Part shown: one piece after another, positions 26,851 through 35,850 of the stretch
Numbering within the stretch: position 1 is the stretch's first letter
How the letters are laid out: every line of letters starts with the position of its first letter
Assembly: GCF_001766835.1 (NCBI RefSeq)
Contig: NZ_LKEU01000031.1
Location: forward strand, 62,001 to 126,000
Length of the DNA: 64,000 nt
Direction of reading: 5' to 3'
Source: Acetobacterium wieringae
Lineage (GTDB): Bacteria; Bacillota; Clostridia; Eubacteriales; Eubacteriaceae
Made by a program: the position numbers and the translations under genes
The notes under the pieces: generated by a model
What the model was told of the DNA's origin: nothing
Seen by the model: the letters and a program-made list of their open reading frames with translations, nothing else
Database searches by the model: none

Positions 26851-28134
26851 CTATTTAAAATACTCAAATTCGATGTCTTCCAACTGAACAACATCCTCAT
26901 CCTGAATGCCCATTTTTTCCAACTCTGCAAATACGCCTTTATCTTTTAGCACCCGCTGGAAGAAACCAACTGAATCCAAATCTTCAAAGTTAACGGATGT
27001 AATCAGTCGCTCCAGGAAATCGCCTTTAACAATATATAAATGATCACGTTTTTCAACAGTAAATTGTTTTTCCATAAAGTCAGGGGTATAAACGGATTCA
27101 GTCTCTGGTTCAATGTCAAAAATCGGTTCAACCTCACCGATTTCATCCAGCAAGGTTATCGTTCGGCTAAGCAGTTCGTTAAGCCCCTGGCCGGTTACTG
27201 CTGAAATTACAAAAACCTCGTAACCGAGTTTTTCGAGTTCGGCTTTGAGTTCAGCTGTTTCGCCAGCATCAGCGAGAAGATCAACCTTGTTCAAAGCGAC
27301 AATCTGCACCCTCTGGGCTAGTTTTTCATTATACTTTTCCAACTCTAAATTAATCGCTTTAAAATCTTCCAGGGGATCCCGGCCTTCACTGCCAGCTGCG
27401 TCCAACAGATGGATTAGCAGCTTGGTTCGTTCCACATGACGGAGGAACTGGTCACCCAGTCCGGTTCCTTCATGAGCGCCCTCGATCAAACCGGGAATAT
27501 CGGCAATCACAAACGGATCAAAATTTCGCCATTCAACCACCCCCAGATTAGGGACAATGGTGGTAAAATGGTAATTGGCAATTTTGGGTTTGGCTTTGGT
27601 GATTACCGAGAGCAGTGTTGATTTCCCAACATTGGGAAATCCAATCAGACCCACATCAGCCAGCAGTTTCAGCTCAAGAATAACAGTTCGTTCCTGACCT
27701 TTTACTCCACCCTGAGCAAAACGAGGTGCCTGTCTGGTAGCTGTTGCAAAATTCATATTTCCACGACCACCCCGACCGCCTTCTGCTACCCGGTATTTTT
27801 GTCCGTGTTCGGAAAGGTCGCAGATAATCCGTCCGGTATCCTTATCTTTAACAATCGTTCCAACCGGAACCTTAATGATCAGGTCTTCTCCGGTTTTACC
27901 GGTGGAGCGGCCGCCGGTGCCGTTTTCACCATTTTCTGCCTTGTGTTTTCTTTTATATTTAAATTCCATCAGGGTTCGAAAACCATTATCGGCCATAAAC
28001 ACAATATTGCCGCCATGACCTCCGTTCCCGCCATCGGGACCGCCGTTGGGGACATATTTTTCGCGCCGGAAACTCATTCCACCATGTCCGCCATTACCAG
28101 CCTTCAGAATAATCTCTGCTTTATCTACAAACAT
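26851..28134 (-). CDS. obgE: Obg/CgtA GTPase
   Basis: This 427-residue ribosome-assembly GTPase has a glycine-rich Obg fold (1-158; GGHGGMSFRREKYVPNGGPDGGNGG), a G domain (GFPNVGKSTL, ADIPGLIEGAHEGTGLG, NKVDLL) and a C-terminal OCT domain (about 350-427). It follows rpmA after a terminator, in the conserved rplU-prp-rpmA-obgE order. Confidence 0.98.
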   Translation of the reverse strand: MFVDKAEIILKAGNGGHGGMSFRREKYVPNGGPDGGNGGHGGNIVFMADNGFRTLMEFKYKRKHKAENGENGTGGRSTGKTGEDLIIKVPVGTIVKDKDTGRIICDLSEHGQKYRVAEGGRGGRGNMNFATATRQAPRFAQGGVKGQERTVILELKLLADVGLIGFPNVGKSTLLSVITKAKPKIANYHFTTIVPNLGVVEWRNFDPFVIADIPGLIEGAHEGTGLGDQFLRHVERTKLLIHLLDAAGSEGRDPLEDFKAINLELEKYNEKLAQRVQIVALNKVDLLADAGETAELKAELEKLGYEVFVISAVTGQGLNELLSRTITLLDEIGEVEPIFDIEPETESVYTPDFMEKQFTVEKRDHLYIVKGDFLERLITSVNFEDLDSVGFFQRVLKDKGVFAELEKMGIQDEDVVQLEDIEFEYFK

Positions 28135-28179
28135 TGCTACCTCGCTTTTTTAGGGTACTTACCCGAACAACATAAAAAT

Positions 28180-28219
28180 AAAACCTCTTATCTTGTCAAA
28201 ACGAGCATAAGAGGTTTTA
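28180..28219 (-). terminator. Terminator after rpmA
   Basis: TAAAACCTCTTAT pairs with ATAAGAGGTTTTA, and a T-rich tail follows on the minus strand. It separates rplU-prp-rpmA from obgE. Confidence 0.8.
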
Positions 28220-28246
28220 TGGCTGTATTATTTTGTCACTGAGAAA

Positions 28247-28534
28247 CTAGATGGCTTCCCGAGGATAAATACTTACTTGTTTTTTATCTCTGCCTTTTCG
28301 TTCAAAACGGACAATCCCATCTTCTAAAGCGAATAATGTATCATCGCCGCCTTTTCCAACGTTAGTACCAGGGTGAATCTTGGTTCCTCTTTGACGAACT
28401 AGAATATTTCCTGCCAGTACGAATTGACCATCGCCTCTTTTTACGCCAAGACGTTTCGATTCGCTGTCTCGACCATTTCTTGAACTACCAACCCCTTTTT
28501 TATGGGCAAATAGTTGAAGGTTCATTTTTAACAT
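28247..28534 (-). CDS. rpmA: Ribosomal protein L27 with cleavable N-terminal extension
   Basis: The start is ATG 28534 (MLKMNLQLF), eight bases after AGGAGG. A GTG three codons upstream overlaps the ribosome site. The N-terminus [14 protein letters not shown] carries the Firmicutes extension that Prp removes after the Phe, exposing the AHKKG tail that reaches the peptidyl-transferase centre. Mature L27 follows ([21 protein letters not shown]). The 95-residue length is normal. Confidence 0.97.
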   Translation of the reverse strand: MLKMNLQLFAHKKGVGSSRNGRDSESKRLGVKRGDGQFVLAGNILVRQRGTKIHPGTNVGKGGDDTLFALEDGIVRFERKGRDKKQVSIYPREAI

Positions 28535-28546
28535 GTTGTTCACCTC

Positions 28547-28879
28547 CTATTTATATACTTCTTCAAACTGGATATAATCTCCATAAGCTTCCTTAATCCC
28601 CCGGATTCCCAGAAGATAAGTCGAAATAAGTGTTTCTGTTTTTGATTTCGTTGGTTCATCATTGATTTCGGGAATGATAAAACGGACATAGCCCTCTTCG
28701 ATCACTTCGCCAAGATCTTTTCGCCCAACAATTTCGGTAAGTCCGTTTAAAATGCTGATGGTTAAAACCGAAACAGCCGCACAAACGATATCCTCGCCAT
28801 GATCGGCAAAACCGGCATGACCAGACACAATTATTTCACTTGCTTTATTATGCTTACCACAAATCTTTACTGAAATCAT
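28547..28879 (-). CDS. prp: Prp, cysteine protease processing L27
   Basis: This 110-residue protein has the catalytic His21 (VSGHAGFA) and Cys33 (DIVCAAVS) of Prp, which trims the N-terminus of L27. It sits between rplU and rpmA, as in other Firmicutes whose L27 carries the extension. Confidence 0.93.
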   Translation of the reverse strand: MISVKICGKHNKASEIIVSGHAGFADHGEDIVCAAVSVLTISILNGLTEIVGRKDLGEVIEEGYVRFIIPEINDEPTKSKTETLISTYLLGIRGIKEAYGDYIQFEEVYK

Positions 28880-28885
28880 AAATGC

Positions 28886-29203
28886 CTAGGCTTGAATGCC
28901 AGTAATTTTAACTTTCATGAATGGTTGTCGATGACCTTGTTTTTTCCGATAATCTTTTTTAGATTTATACTTGTAAATAATAACCTTAGGTCCTTTGGCA
29001 ACTTCCAAAATTTCTGCTTTAACAACAGCATTTTCAACCACTGGCGTACCAATGATCATTTCGCCATCTTTGTTAACTGCTAAAACTTCAGTAAAAGTAA
29101 TTTCTTTTACATCGGCTTCAGTAAAATTGATTTTTTCAATTTGAATCACATCATTTTCCTGAACGCGGTATTGTTTACCACCTGTTTTAATAATTGCATA
29201 CAT
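28886..29203 (-). CDS. rplU: Ribosomal protein L21
   Basis: The 105-residue protein starts MYAIIKTGGKQYRV at 29203, following GAGGTGTAGAACT. An upstream in-frame ATG would add six unlikely residues over the ribosome site. The C-terminal KSKKDYRKKQGHRQPF basic stretch is typical. First gene of rplU-prp-rpmA. Confidence 0.97.
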   Translation of the reverse strand: MYAIIKTGGKQYRVQENDVIQIEKINFTEADVKEITFTEVLAVNKDGEMIIGTPVVENAVVKAEILEVAKGPKVIIYKYKSKKDYRKKQGHRQPFMKVKITGIQA

Positions 29204-29221
29204 AGTTCTACACCTCCTCAT

Positions 29222-29300
29222 ACCAGACTCGCCACAAAAGGTGCTTTCGACTTAAAACCTTGTGTGTGCGGCTACATAACTTTATAAATATTAACATGGT
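29222..29300 (-). promoter_or_regulatory. Probable L21 ribosomal-protein leader
   Basis: The minus-strand leader can fold CACAAGG...CCTTTTGTG around GTCGAAAGCA, followed by GGCGAGTCTGG just before the ribosome site. This resembles the Firmicutes L21 leader as I remember it. A covariance search was not possible here. Confidence 0.5.
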
Positions 29301-29407
29301 GCGTTACTAAAGTCAATCAAAATATTAACAATGTTCATTTGACATGATAATACACCTAAAAAAACTGAAATCATTTATTTTATTTGGGGGTTTTCTCGTA
29401 TGATGGG

Positions 29408-29413
29408 TATAAT
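29408..29413 (+). promoter_or_regulatory. Likely -10 box of the sortase gene
   Basis: TATAAT lies 27 bases before the proposed start. A weak -35 (TTGGGG, 29384-29389) is 18 bp upstream. Confidence 0.45.
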
Positions 29414-29439
29414 AAAATAAATTGAGCTTTAGGAGGAAA

Positions 29440-30156
29440 ATGAAATTGCAAAAAAACATGCCTAGAATAAAAATTGTAGCTGTTGTTTTATTAGTTATCC
29501 TTGCTATGGGATTCATAATCTATAATTTTTATCCAATGATCAATCAAAACATGCAAAAGGATAAAATAATTGCCGTCGCCAAAGAAAACCGTACCGAGAT
29601 TGCCGATCGAATTGATTTTAATGCCTTGCTGTCCATCAACCCCGATACCATTGGCTGGGTGCAAATCGAAGGGACACCCCTTGAATATCCGGTTACCCAA
29701 ACCACTGATAACGATTTTTATCTGTCTCATAATTTTTTAAAGGAATCATCCTTCGAGGGCGCCATCTTCCGGGACTACTTGAGTGATCCGGTGACAACCC
29801 GGAATCACGTACTCTATGGTCATTATATGTCAGATGAATCAATGTTTGGCAGCTTATGGAATTATCAGGATCAGGCCTATTTTAAAGCCCATCCGGTGAT
29901 TCAGTTTGATCAGCCTGGCAATCCCGGGGATTGGGAGATCTTCTCGGTTTATATTACCGAAGCCGAATACGATTATCGCCAGCCCAGTTTTTCAAGTGAC
30001 ACCGAGTTTATCAACTATATGAATCGGCTCAAAGCCCGTTCACTGTATGATACCGGTGTGGTTGTTTCCCCGGACGATGAAGTGCTGACCCTGTCCACCT
30101 GTATCTACACCTTCGATGATGCCCGCTTTGCGGTGCATGCCCGAAAAATCAAGTAA
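29440..30156 (+). CDS. srtB: Class B sortase
   Basis: This membrane-anchored transpeptidase attaches proteins to the cell wall. A transmembrane helix (about 10-30) precedes the extracellular domain. The catalytic His (HNHVLYGHYM region), Cys in LSTCIYTF and Arg in DARFAVHAR are all present. The ATG 29440 is only three bases from AGGAGG, so the in-frame TTG 29446 (nine bases) may be the real start. No sortase substrate with a sorting signal is visible nearby. Confidence 0.9.
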   Translation: MKLQKNMPRIKIVAVVLLVILAMGFIIYNFYPMINQNMQKDKIIAVAKENRTEIADRIDFNALLSINPDTIGWVQIEGTPLEYPVTQTTDNDFYLSHNFLKESSFEGAIFRDYLSDPVTTRNHVLYGHYMSDESMFGSLWNYQDQAYFKAHPVIQFDQPGNPGDWEIFSVYITEAEYDYRQPSFSSDTEFINYMNRLKARSLYDTGVVVSPDDEVLTLSTCIYTFDDARFAVHARKIK

Positions 30157-30162
30157 ACATAA

Positions 30163-30217
30163 AAGTGTCCGCAGTTTGGATCTCGTTGAGATCATCCATT
30201 GACTGCGGACACTTTAT
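30163..30217. terminator. Bidirectional terminator
   Basis: AAAGTGTCCGCAGT and ACTGCGGACACTTT form a long stem. It lies between the sortase gene (+) and the alanine symporter gene (-), and serves both. Confidence 0.85.
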
Positions 30218-30235
30218 TGCATTTTAGGCAAGTTA

Positions 30236-31672
30236 CTATTCGTTATCAATAACTGCCTTTTTTCCCAATTTTCGCAATTCGCGTTCCGGTTTGATTACTT
30301 TATCTTCATAATCAAAACACTCTTTGGCAATGACATTACTTAAAACCAGTAATGAGATCAGATTAGGAATTGCCATTAATCCATTCATGGTATCCGAGAA
30401 ATCCCAGACAATCTGCAGAGCAGTGGTGGCGCCGACAAACGCGACCAGACTGTAAAACAAACGATAGATTGTTACTGCCATCGGCGCTTTAATTAAATAC
30501 TCTAGCGATTTTTCTCCATAGTATTCCCAACCTAAAATGGTTGAGAAGGCAAACAGCATGATCCCAATAGTGACAATGTATCCGCCGATCGGACCTAATG
30601 CCGATTCAAAGGCGGCAATGGTTAGCGCAGCACCACTGAGCAGTTTGCCAGCTTCGGTCATGGTACCCAGAACGCCGGAAGAAGCAATTACCAGACCGGT
30701 AATGGAACAGACAACCAGGGTATCAAAAAAGGTTCCGGTCATGTTAATGTAACCTTGACGGGAAGGATGATCAGTTTTAGCAGCGGCTGCCGCAATTGGC
30801 GCCGAACCTAAACCGGCTTCATTGGAGAAAACCCCCCGGGCAACTCCCCAACGCATGGCGCTGAGCATGCTGGCAATCACCGTACCGCCAACCCCACCAG
30901 CCACCGCTGTGGGTGAAAAAGCCATTGTAAAGATTTGAGCCAGACCGGCAGGCAGGTTTTCAAAATTAATAATAATAACTAAGATTCCGGCCACAAAATA
31001 GAATACCGCCATGAATGGTACAAAAATACCACAAACACGACCGATACTTTTGATTCCCCCTAATAGCACTACAATGGCCAGAATCGTAATGACTGCCCCG
31101 GTAATCCAGGTGGGAATACCAAAGGTTCCCAACACGGCCCCCGATATAGAGTTTGCCTGGGTCATGTTACCGATTCCAAAAGAAGCGATCACCGCAAAAG
31201 CTGAGAACAGCACCGCCAGAATCGAACCGATGGTTTTATTTTTGAAACCATTTTTCATGGCATACATCGGCCCACCAGCCATTTCACCTTTTGAATTTGT
31301 TTCCCGGTATTTAACCGCCAGAACACTTTCGCCATATTTGGTGGAAAGGCCAAACAATGCACTGATCCACATCCATACCAGCGCTCCGGGTCCCCCCAGT
31401 ACCATGGCCGTTGCCACACCAACAATATTACCGGTACCGATGGTTGCTGCCAGTGCCGTCATTAAAGACTGGAAGGGTGAAATATCCCCACTCGAATCTT
31501 TTTTTGATGGATCCTGCTTAGCAAAAACCGATTTCAATGCATAACCCAAGTTTCGCCATGGCAGAAACTTTAACCGGACTGTCAAAAAGATCCCGGTTCC
31601 CATCAGTAACGCCAGCATTACAGGTCCCCAAACAAAATTGTTGACAGCTGCAATAATTTCCGAAAAATTCAT
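30236..31672 (-). CDS. Sodium:alanine symporter (AGCS family)
   Basis: This 478-residue, roughly ten-helix carrier imports alanine or glycine with Na+. The AGCS signatures are GTGNIVGVATAMVLGGPGALVWMW and GVARGVFSNEAGLGSAPIAAAAAKT. Conserved residues in the Na+ site region are intact. The gene is monocistronic with a terminator downstream. Substrate alanine versus glycine is not decided. Confidence 0.95.
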   Translation of the reverse strand: MNFSEIIAAVNNFVWGPVMLALLMGTGIFLTVRLKFLPWRNLGYALKSVFAKQDPSKKDSSGDISPFQSLMTALAATIGTGNIVGVATAMVLGGPGALVWMWISALFGLSTKYGESVLAVKYRETNSKGEMAGGPMYAMKNGFKNKTIGSILAVLFSAFAVIASFGIGNMTQANSISGAVLGTFGIPTWITGAVITILAIVVLLGGIKSIGRVCGIFVPFMAVFYFVAGILVIIINFENLPAGLAQIFTMAFSPTAVAGGVGGTVIASMLSAMRWGVARGVFSNEAGLGSAPIAAAAAKTDHPSRQGYINMTGTFFDTLVVCSITGLVIASSGVLGTMTEAGKLLSGAALTIAAFESALGPIGGYIVTIGIMLFAFSTILGWEYYGEKSLEYLIKAPMAVTIYRLFYSLVAFVGATTALQIVWDFSDTMNGLMAIPNLISLLVLSNVIAKECFDYEDKVIKPERELRKLGKKAVIDNE

Positions 31673-31857
31673 CTTAACCCCCTTAAAATTATAGTGGGAT
31701 CATTTTATCATTATTTATCTTGCTTCACAATACTAAACATTCTAAATGACAAGTATTTACCTTAAGCCTATCTTAAGCCCAGGCAAGAGGTAATTATTGT
31801 CATTTCCATAGATATTTTAACCCAATCCGGAAGCACTGCCCGGTAAATCACTCGAAT

Positions 31858-32349
31858 TCAATTGAGCACTTGGATTAGCGACGCAAAGAGTTGATAGGTT
31901 TCCGGCGCAAACCAGAGTTTAAGTTCGGTTAGCAGAGCTTCGTTTGAATCACTGCAATGGATCAGATTGTTACAGCAGCGAGCTTCCCGGTCGGCATTAT
32001 CAAAGGAATCGGTTCCCAGATCACCCCGAATCGTTCCCGGTTCAGCCCGGGCCGGGTCGGTGGCGCCCGTTAATTCCCGGGCATTGCCGATGGCATTTTC
32101 CCCGTCCTGACTAAGAATAATGGGCATCATTGCTTTCCCAGCAAAAGCTGTGATGGCCATTTTTTTAAACGATTCTCCCAGTTTTTCAACTACGTGGGCG
32201 TAATGGGTTAAGATCAAGTCGTCACTGACGCTCTTATATCCGATCATCTCGATCCTGAAGTCATGCTCGATAAACCGTTTTATAATCGGTTCAACTAATT
32301 CCGTCTCCAACGCATCGGGTTTCATAATAATTAATACATATGATTTCAT
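31858..32349 (-). CDS. ndk: Nucleoside diphosphate kinase
   Basis: This 163-residue enzyme phosphorylates NDPs through a phospho-histidine. The start IMKPDA is typical, and the active-site segment reads NNLIHCSDS with the catalytic His131, where Gly is more usual than Cys after His. A C-terminal extension (about 140-163) is longer than in canonical Ndk. The family is clear. Confidence 0.93.
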   Translation of the reverse strand: MKSYVLIIMKPDALETELVEPIIKRFIEHDFRIEMIGYKSVSDDLILTHYAHVVEKLGESFKKMAITAFAGKAMMPIILSQDGENAIGNARELTGATDPARAEPGTIRGDLGTDSFDNADREARCCNNLIHCSDSNEALLTELKLWFAPETYQLFASLIQVLN

Positions 32350-32446
32350 TGCAAATCCTCACCTTCTATGTTTTGTAGTTATAAAGTATAATACAATTAC
32401 TGGATTAACATTTTTATACTAAAATAATTAATTAACCGCAAAAAAC

Positions 32447-32487
32447 GCTGAAGCCGATCCCACAATAAATGCAGAACCGGCTTCAGC
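32447..32487 (-). terminator. Intrinsic terminator of the 32.5-33.0 kb transcript
   Basis: GCTGAAGCCG (32447-32456) pairs with CGGCTTCAGC (32478-32487). On the minus strand it is followed by GTTTTTTG. No gene ends just upstream of it on this strand. Confidence 0.85.
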
Positions 32488-32665
32488 TTTCGATTTCAGA
32501 TGTCATTCCTTTTGGACTCACCCCTTTCATTTCACCAAAAATCCACTTCTTCACTTTTCTAAAAGTAATAAACGCTTAACTGGCAAAATTCTTCAGGATA
32601 GTTTTTTATTCAATTCAAATTTTTACCGTTTCAGTGGCAAATCGTCATTTCCATTATGTGGTTAA

Positions 32666-32806
32666 TTATCGTTGATCCATTATTATTTTTATGGTCACAC
32701 CACTTAAAAAGTGATGCTCACGTCCATAATTAAATACCGATCGCCAATTAATCAGGCCATCAATGTCGATGCCGCCTACCCAATTTGGTTTTAAGAACTG
32801 CTGCAT
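32666..32806 (-). CDS. Small ORF of 46 codons inside the candidate ncRNA
   Basis: From ATG 32806 the frame reads MQQFLKPNWVGGIDIDG and ends MDQR. The composition is protein-like, but there is no ribosome site before the ATG or before the alternative in-frame TTG at 32821. Short frames in the other two phases overlap its start. It may be a chance frame in a structured RNA or the remnant of a gene. I do not recognise it. Confidence 0.2.
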   Translation of the reverse strand: MQQFLKPNWVGGIDIDGLINWRSVFNYGREHHFLSGVTIKIIMDQR

Positions 32807-32978
32807 CTTTGGAAATGACAATCGATAAAATCTTATTCATCCATTCGGGTTATTTTAATTTTTATCTCTAAACAAATCACCATCTTTCTAATCTTATCGG
32901 CTGTTAAGGTTTATTTACTTTTCAATGATCTTATTAATCAATTGTGAAAAGGATCGTGTTGATCTTTGATTTAGCTAA

Positions 32979-33006
32979 ATTATAGCACGTTTCTTTGAAA
33001 TGTAAA
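32979..33006 (-). promoter_or_regulatory. Sigma-A-type promoter of the candidate ncRNA
   Basis: Minus-strand TTTACA (33001-33006) and TATAAT (32979-32984, preceded by TGC) are 16 bp apart. The nearest downstream gene, ndk, lies beyond a terminator. Confidence 0.7.
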
Positions 33007-33044
33007 GGCATTTTTTGTAAACGTTTTTATTTCTTTTGTAAACC

Positions 33045-33728
33045 TTAAGCATCGACTTTAAGCAGCAGTTTTTCCCGATGTAATTCGATCGTCGGATCGA
33101 TCACAAAAACCGCTCTGATTTGATCGTTGAAACTCGCTAAGACCTGTTCCGGCTTGACACATTGCTGCTCGATATAAATCAGCGTCATCTTTACATTGAC
33201 ATGATCGATTTCGGCGTCTGCACATACCGAAATCGATTCAATAAAGGGTCGGATATTTTTTTGTACATATTTTCCTTTTTTATTTCTTTTCTGGATCAAA
33301 ATCTGTGGAAGTTCCAGATACATGCGCACAGATGCTGCCAATTCGTTTAAATCCGTTTCTGGCATGACCTTGATGCGAATCCGATAGTCACTTTGATAAA
33401 GCGATGCCGACAGGGATTCGACCCCCTCACCGCAGATTTTTGCAGCAATAATTTCAAGACCCTTCGGTAGTGCCTGGTTCATCCGGTGAATAAAGGTGTC
33501 CACATCGATGTCCGTAGATACAATCACCTCACCATACTCCGCGTCACTGGTTAAACCCACCGACATCGCCAGCGCAAATGACATCCGGGGATGGGGGTTA
33601 AAACCCTGGGAGTATGCAACCGGGATATTCGCCCGGCGAAACGCCCGTTGAAACAATCGTTGTTGATCCAGATGGGATAAAAAACGCAGCGGGGTTGAGC
33701 GTTTAAACTGATAATGAATTTTAACCAT
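33045..33728 (-). CDS. DUF2344 / TIGR03936-type protein paired with radical SAM enzyme
   Basis: The 227-residue protein starts MVKIHYQFKRSTPLRFLSHLDQ at 33728, overlapping the end of the upstream radical SAM gene by 8 bp. GGATGGAAATGC precedes the start. The motif RFLSHLDQQRLFQRAFRRANIPVAYSQGFNPHPRMSFA is typical of DUF2344. The family nearly always follows, or is fused to, a TIGR03960 radical SAM protein, so the two very likely act together. The reaction is unknown. Confidence 0.9.
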   Translation of the reverse strand: MVKIHYQFKRSTPLRFLSHLDQQRLFQRAFRRANIPVAYSQGFNPHPRMSFALAMSVGLTSDAEYGEVIVSTDIDVDTFIHRMNQALPKGLEIIAAKICGEGVESLSASLYQSDYRIRIKVMPETDLNELAASVRMYLELPQILIQKRNKKGKYVQKNIRPFIESISVCADAEIDHVNVKMTLIYIEQQCVKPEQVLASFNDQIRAVFVIDPTIELHREKLLLKVDA

Positions 33729-35568
33729 TGCATTTCCATCCTTTCTTGAATTCCATAATGCCGCAATTCGAACATGCATCGGGACAAAACGGTGTTGTTA
33801 AAGCTGTCTCGGCTTTTTTTGCTTCGGTTTGTAAAAAGTCCTTGGTAATGCCAGTATTGATAAAATCCCAGGGCAGAATTTCTTCGTAGTCCCGGTTTCG
33901 TAAAGCATAAAAATCCGGATCAACCCCGGCCTCGTCAAAAGCATCCATCCATTTTTGCAGATCAAAGCATTCGCCCCAGCCATCAAAGCGGCAACCTTTT
34001 TGATGGGCTATCTCCAGCACCGAACCTAAACGACGGTCACCCCGGGCAAAGACTGCTTCCAAGAAGCTAACCCCGCTGTCATGCCAGCTGTAGGAAATCT
34101 TGCGATCTTTAATACTGGCTTTTAAATGACGTTGTTTCTGTTTAAATTCTTCCCGGGTATTCTGGCCCATCCACTGAAAAGGTGTAAATGGCTTGGGCAC
34201 AAAGGAAGAGGTGCTTAAAACGACTTTCAAACTTTTGTTGCGGACTTCCCGATCAATTTTAAAGTATTCATCCACAACTTTTTGCCCTAAATCCGCAATG
34301 CCTTCGATATCTGTCAGCGTTTCCCCCGGCAAACCAATCATAAAATACAGTTTAACATGTCCCCAGCCCTTTTCAAAAGCCGTTCGTACCGTGTCAAGCA
34401 GGTTTTCCTCAGTAACACCTTTATTAATGACATCCCGCATCCGTTGGGTTCCAGCTTCTGGTGCCAGCGTCAAACCGGTTTTGCGAACTTTCTGGATTTC
34501 TTCCAACATCTCAATGCTTAAGGAGTCAATCCGCAGTGATGGCAAGGAAATACTGACTTTTCCATCCGCATAATCACAAACCAGGTTTTTAATCAGGGCT
34601 TCAATTTCGCTGTAATCACCAGTACTGAGCGATGACAGTGAAACCTCATCGTAGCCAGTGGCGTCGATCAGCGCTTTGATTTTTGCCTGGATAGTTGGCA
34701 CGGTTTTTTCCCGGGTCGGGCGGTAGATCATCCCAGCCTGACAAAAACGGCAACCCCGGCCACAGCCTCTGAATATTTCATAACTGATCCGATCATGGAC
34801 AGTTTCGGTATAGGATACTACAATTTTTTCCGGGAAGTAAGCCTGATCAAGGTTTTCAATAAATTGCTTGCGGATCGTTGGTGGTGCTTCTTTGACAATC
34901 GGGGAAAAGGCGGTAATTAGCCCGGTTTGCTTATCATAGCTGACCGCATAAAATGCCGGGACATAAACCCCGTCAATCTGAGCTGCCCTTTTTAGAAAGT
35001 CCTGGCGGTTACCACCAGCTTTTTTCCATTCCCGGTGGGCAGCCATAATTTTAAGAATCACCTCTTCCGCTTCACCAATGACAAAAAGATCAATAAAATC
35101 AGCCAGTGGCTCCGGGTTATAGGCGCAGGGGCCCCCGGCCATCACAAAGGGCTCGTCTTCCTCCCGCAAAGCGCTGCGCAAGGTGATCTTTCCTAATTCC
35201 AGCATGTTTAAAATATTACTGAAGCTCATTTCATATTGCAGTGTAAATCCCACAATATCGTAGACGTTCAAGGGCAGCATTGATTCCAGGCCATATAATG
35301 GCAAATCATGCTGACGCAACTGTTCTTCCATATCTACCCAGGGCGCAAAGACCCGCTCACACCAGACATCTTTTTCTTCGTTGAGTAACCCATAGAGTAT
35401 TTTCATGCCCAAATGAGACATTCCCACCTCATAGGTGTCCGGGAAAGCAAAGGCAAAACGAATCATCTCCGGACTCGGAATCTTATGGACTGCGTTCACC
35501 TCATTACCAAGATAGGTGATTGGTTTTGTCACCAGGGGCAAAATATTTTTTTCGATATAATTATTCAT
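33721..35568 (-). CDS. TIGR03960-type B12-binding radical SAM protein
   Basis: This 615-residue protein has an N-terminal B12-binding-like domain (about 40-190; FPDTYEVGMSHLGMKILYGLLN) and a radical SAM core with RGCGRGCRFCQAG (CxxxCxxC). Further conserved stretches (LSSLSTGDYSEIEAL, LAPEAGTQRMRDVINKGVTEE) follow. A Cys-rich tail ends CPDACSNCG. It overlaps the DUF2344 gene, its constant partner. Function is not established. Confidence 0.92.
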   Translation of the reverse strand: MNNYIEKNILPLVTKPITYLGNEVNAVHKIPSPEMIRFAFAFPDTYEVGMSHLGMKILYGLLNEEKDVWCERVFAPWVDMEEQLRQHDLPLYGLESMLPLNVYDIVGFTLQYEMSFSNILNMLELGKITLRSALREEDEPFVMAGGPCAYNPEPLADFIDLFVIGEAEEVILKIMAAHREWKKAGGNRQDFLKRAAQIDGVYVPAFYAVSYDKQTGLITAFSPIVKEAPPTIRKQFIENLDQAYFPEKIVVSYTETVHDRISYEIFRGCGRGCRFCQAGMIYRPTREKTVPTIQAKIKALIDATGYDEVSLSSLSTGDYSEIEALIKNLVCDYADGKVSISLPSLRIDSLSIEMLEEIQKVRKTGLTLAPEAGTQRMRDVINKGVTEENLLDTVRTAFEKGWGHVKLYFMIGLPGETLTDIEGIADLGQKVVDEYFKIDREVRNKSLKVVLSTSSFVPKPFTPFQWMGQNTREEFKQKQRHLKASIKDRKISYSWHDSGVSFLEAVFARGDRRLGSVLEIAHQKGCRFDGWGECFDLQKWMDAFDEAGVDPDFYALRNRDYEEILPWDFINTGITKDFLQTEAKKAETALTTPFCPDACSNCGIMEFKKGWKCNG

Positions 35569-35850
35569 TCATTTCCTCATATTTATAATTTTTAAACTGC
35601 CTAACTCATTTTAGCACACCTTATCTTACATGATTCTTATCAGCTTGTACAGTCCCCGTCCCAGAATAAATATTCAGTCCCATCGCCCCGCTCCAACAAT
35701 TATTCTAAAAAGCGCATTTGATTAACGCAATCAATTATGATAGACTACACCCTGTTTGAAAAATTTAAGTCAGGTAATATCAAACGGTGAAACGTATTTA
35801 TGAACTTTTTGCAATTATCTGAAATATTATGTTTATGAGAGGAGAAAAAA
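35569..35850. other. Divergent intergenic region
   Basis: This 282-bp gap separates the leftward radical SAM gene from the rightward antiporter gene. No strong promoter pair, hairpin or small gene was recognised beyond the ribosome site GAGAGGAG before 35851. Confidence 0.4.

Larger units (their letters stand above)
32440..32975 (-). ncRNA. Candidate non-coding RNA, about 530 nt
   Basis: The stretch from 32350 to 33044 has no convincing gene, yet it carries a good minus-strand promoter (32979-33006) and a strong minus-strand terminator (32447-32487). Internal hairpins can be seen, for example CACTTTTTAAGTG near 32701-32713. Signatures of RNase P RNA, tmRNA and SRP RNA are not apparent. A 46-codon frame lies inside (see separate entry). 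The unit could instead be a long untranslated tail of the upstream operon or a decayed gene. I do not recognise the RNA. Confidence 0.45.

Noticed and set aside
32940..33044. tRNA, RNase P, tmRNA or SRP RNA in the gene-poor gap
   Set aside because: None of their conserved signatures was found on either strand.
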